Positions 14,343 to 16,320 of a DNA stretch of 16,320 nucleotides are shown one piece after another. The notes beneath the pieces were generated by a model, which was not told where the DNA came from, made no database searches, and saw nothing but the letters and a program-made list of their open reading frames with translations. Source of the DNA: Proteiniphilum sp. UBA4977 (lineage in GTDB: Bacteria; Bacteroidota; Bacteroidia; Bacteroidales; Dysgonomonadaceae); the NCBI GenBank assembly GCA_002398565.1, contig DGZP01000028.1, positions 28,888 through 45,207 of the forward strand, read 5' to 3'. Within the stretch, counting starts at the first letter, position 1; each line of letters begins with the position of its first letter. The translations under genes and the position numbers were made by a program.

Positions 14343-15056
14343 ATGAAGGATCCGGTACTCTATTTAATTCCTGTCACCTTGGGTGACACGCCTATCGAAA
14401 GGGTTCTTCCTTCGTTCAACACGACAGTTATCTCCGGACTGAAGTATTTCATCGTAGAGAATATCCGGTCGGCGCGCCGTTTTCTGAAGAAATGCAATCC
14501 GGATATCGAGATCGATGCGATCACCTTTTACGAGTTGAATCAGCATACGGATACAAAGGGAATAGCAAATTTTCTCGTCGCCATGAAAACGGGAGAGAGC
14601 GTGGGCGTGATCTCCGAGGCAGGTTGTCCCGCCGTAGCCGATCCGGGTGCCGATGTGGTGACCCTTGCACAGCAGGAAGGATACAGGGTGGTGCCATTGG
14701 TAGGGCCCTCTTCCATACTGATGGCGATCATGGCTTCCGGATTCAACGGACAGAGCTTCGCCTTTCAGGGTTATCTCCCCATTGAGGCAAACGAACGTGT
14801 CAAAAGATTGAAACAACTGGAATCACGGGCTTACAATGAAGACCAGACCCAGCTTTTTATCGAGACACCCTACAGGAACCAAAAGCTGGCCGGAGAGATA
14901 CTGCTGCACTGCAAACCGCAAACCCGCCTTTGCATCGCCATGAACATTTCCTGTGACGATGAATATATCGTCACACGTAGTGTGAAGGCATGGAAGGGCA
15001 AGCTGCCGGATATGCATAAGAAGCCGGCGGTATTTCTTATTTACAAAGGATCTTAA
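14343..15056 (+). CDS. SAM-dependent methyltransferase of the tetrapyrrole-methylase fold (RsmI relative)
   Basis: A 237-residue SAM-dependent methylase of the superfamily that includes RsmI (2'-O-methylation of 16S rRNA C1402) and the cobalamin/sirohaem methylases. SAM-binding features are the N-terminal LYLIPVTLGDTPIERVLP (6-23), SEAGCPAVADPGADVV (91-106), and VGPSSILMAIMASGF (120-134). FIETPYRN (172-179) resembles the RsmI motif F-x-E-S/T-P-x-R. The N-terminal loop reads VTLGDTP rather than the TPLGNLxD of true RsmI, so this is probably the Bacteroidetes paralogue rather than RsmI itself. Its target is unknown to me. The murB start follows 16 bp after its stop, so the two are likely co-transcribed. 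Confidence 0.85.
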   Translation: MKDPVLYLIPVTLGDTPIERVLPSFNTTVISGLKYFIVENIRSARRFLKKCNPDIEIDAITFYELNQHTDTKGIANFLVAMKTGESVGVISEAGCPAVADPGADVVTLAQQEGYRVVPLVGPSSILMAIMASGFNGQSFAFQGYLPIEANERVKRLKQLESRAYNEDQTQLFIETPYRNQKLAGEILLHCKPQTRLCIAMNISCDDEYIVTRSVKAWKGKLPDMHKKPAVFLIYKGS

Positions 15057-15072
15057 ATGTTATTTTTTCGTA

Positions 15073-16071
15073 ATGACCATCAGATATAACGTACAACTGC
15101 AACCATATAACTCTTTCCGTACCAGGGCGTCGGCCCGGATATTCTGCGAACCACAAACGGCAGAAGAGCTTTCAGACGCAATCAAACTCTTTTCCAATGA
15201 ACGGAAGCTGGTTCTGGGGGGGGGGTTCAATCTGTTTTTCACCCGCGATTTTGATGGCGTGGTGATCAAGCCGGGGATGGAGGGAATCACAACGGTGGCC
15301 GAAAACGAGGAATATGTAGAAATTGAAGCGGGGGCCGCCGAAGAGTGGGATCAGCTTGTCGGGTACAGTGTTTCACGCGGTTATGCAGGACTGGAAAACC
15401 TTTCCCTGATACCAAGTTCCGTGGGAGCAAGTCCCATACAGAATATCGGAGCCTATGGAACGGAGGTGAAAGATACGATTATCCGGGTTAAGGCGGTGAA
15501 TATCTGCTCAGGCGAATACCATGAGTTTACCAATGAAGAGTGCGCTTTCGGATATCGCGACAGTATCTTCAAGCGTACCGGCCACTACGTAATCACCTCG
15601 GTGGTGTTCCGGCTCAGCAAGACATTTGTCTACAAAGAAAAATATGTCGACTTGAGTCGGGAACTGGAAGGCGTTGCCGCTCCCTCGATCTCGCAGGTAC
15701 GCGATGCCATTATTCGCATACGCACCCGCAAGCTTCCCGACTTCAACCTCCTTCCCAACGCGGGCAGTTTCTTCAAAAACCCCGTGTTGACAACGGATGA
15801 AAAGGAAGCACTGCAGAAAATATTGCCTGATGCACCGGTCTACAACGTGGGAGACGACGGTTTTAAAACATCGGCCGCATATCTGATCGAAAAGGCCGGG
15901 TATAAGGGGAAACGAAAAGGCATGGTGGGTACCTATGAGCGCCATGCACTGATCATTGTTAATTATGGGACCGCGAGCGGACAGGAGATCGCCGGTTTCA
16001 TGGAAGAGATTCAACAGGAAGTAAAAAAACAGTTCGGCATCCTGCTTGAGCCGGAAGTGTGGATATTTTAA
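15073..16071 (+). CDS. murB: UDP-N-acetylenolpyruvoylglucosamine reductase
   Basis: The FAD-dependent, NADPH-using cytosolic enzyme that reduces UDP-GlcNAc-enolpyruvate to UDP-MurNAc in peptidoglycan synthesis. At 332 residues it has the E. coli-type (type I) length. The FAD-binding part includes LGGGFNLFF (48-56) and ENLSLIPSSVGASPIQNIGAYG (108-129; the conserved block begins at LSLIP). FGYRDSIFK follows, and NAGSFFKNP holds the catalytic Ser232. The C-terminal EPEV (326-329) supplies the likely catalytic Glu328. One oddity is Phe52 where the usual loop reads GGGSN, encoded next to a run of ten G (15216-15225). It sits 16 bp after the methylase gene and 10 bp before murA. Confidence 0.96.
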   Translation: MTIRYNVQLQPYNSFRTRASARIFCEPQTAEELSDAIKLFSNERKLVLGGGFNLFFTRDFDGVVIKPGMEGITTVAENEEYVEIEAGAAEEWDQLVGYSVSRGYAGLENLSLIPSSVGASPIQNIGAYGTEVKDTIIRVKAVNICSGEYHEFTNEECAFGYRDSIFKRTGHYVITSVVFRLSKTFVYKEKYVDLSRELEGVAAPSISQVRDAIIRIRTRKLPDFNLLPNAGSFFKNPVLTTDEKEALQKILPDAPVYNVGDDGFKTSAAYLIEKAGYKGKRKGMVGTYERHALIIVNYGTASGQEIAGFMEEIQQEVKKQFGILLEPEVWIF

Positions 16072-16081
16072 TCTGGAAACT

Positions 16082-16320
16082 ATGTCATCATTCATCATCG
16101 AAGGCGGACACAGCCTTCAGGGAAACATCACCCCACAGGGAGCGAAAAACGAAGCGCTGCAGATAATCTGTGCCACGTTGCTCACACAGGAAGAGGTAAT
16201 TATCGACAATGTTCCCGACATCCTCGATGTGAACAACCTGATCACCCTCCTTGGGGAGATGGGGGTCACGGTAAAAAAACTGGATGAAAAGCGTTATTCA
16301 TTCAAAGCGGAAGAGATCGA
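16082..16320 (+). CDS. murA: UDP-N-acetylglucosamine 1-carboxyvinyltransferase, N-terminal part (3' end outside window)
   Basis: The first 79 codons of the enzyme that transfers enolpyruvate from PEP to UDP-GlcNAc, the first committed step of peptidoglycan synthesis and the step just before MurB. The start MSSFIIEGGHSLQG leads into GAKNEALQIICATLLT (20-35), the conserved N-terminal helix with the substrate-binding Lys-Asn pair (K22, N23). VPDILDVNNLITLLGEMGV (49-67) matches the second conserved helix region. The reading frame is open to the window edge. With murB directly before it (10-bp gap), the pair carries consecutive steps in one transcript. Confidence 0.95.
   Translation, partial: MSSFIIEGGHSLQGNITPQGAKNEALQIICATLLTQEEVIIDNVPDILDVNNLITLLGEMGVTVKKLDEKRYSFKAEEI

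Overview
The window looks like a chromosomal segment of a Bacteroidota bacterium, most likely order Bacteroidales (a Dysgonomonadaceae- or Porphyromonadaceae-like lineage is my guess). The evidence is the recurrent TAnnTTTG promoter -7 box with a TTTG-like -33 box, the scarcity of strong Shine-Dalgarno sites, and a gene set typical of that group: a Bacteroidetes-type glycogen cassette, RNase Y next to ZapA, and a MurB/MurA pair. Nearly all of the window is ordinary housekeeping or accessory-metabolic DNA. I see no CRISPR array, intact mobile element, rRNA or complete tRNA.

Layout. 1-530: 3' end of a DMT/GRP-type membrane transporter, ending in a hairpin terminator. 608-1273 (-): rhomboid-like intramembrane protease. 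1451-6109 (+): three-gene glycogen or alpha-glucan cassette (debranching enzyme, GT4 glycogen-synthase-like transferase, GH57 amylase-like protein). It closes with a bidirectional terminator at 6129-6165. 6183-8500 (-): RNase Y, ZapA and a small coiled-coil protein, an RNA-decay and cell-division block. 8719-9423 (+): B3/B4-domain protein whose promoter lies almost on its start codon. 9410-10546 (-): orphan sensor histidine kinase that overlaps the B3/B4 gene tail to tail. 10547-11820: a visibly A+T-richer patch holding a decayed zinc metalloprotease (HExxH) with at least two frame breaks, its own promoter-like sequence and terminator, and a candidate tRNA 3'-end remnant. 11818-13239 (-): RsmF-like RNA m5C methyltransferase. 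13337-14167 (+): exported sugar-isomerase-like TIM barrel. 14343-16320 (+): SAM-dependent tetrapyrrole-methylase-fold protein (RsmI relative), MurB, and the first 79 codons of MurA, closely spaced and probably co-transcribed.

How the genes work together. The 1451-6109 cassette should handle storage polysaccharide. However, its GH57 member and its debranching enzyme both carry Asn where better-known relatives have a conserved Asp, so catalytic competence is open. The 6183-8500 block couples FtsZ-ring assembly (ZapA and its coiled-coil neighbour) to mRNA turnover by position only. MurB and MurA perform the two committed steps of UDP-MurNAc synthesis. The most unusual stretch is 10547-11820, which reads as the remains of an acquired gene beside a possible tRNA attachment-site scar. 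I did not find a convincing wholly new system.
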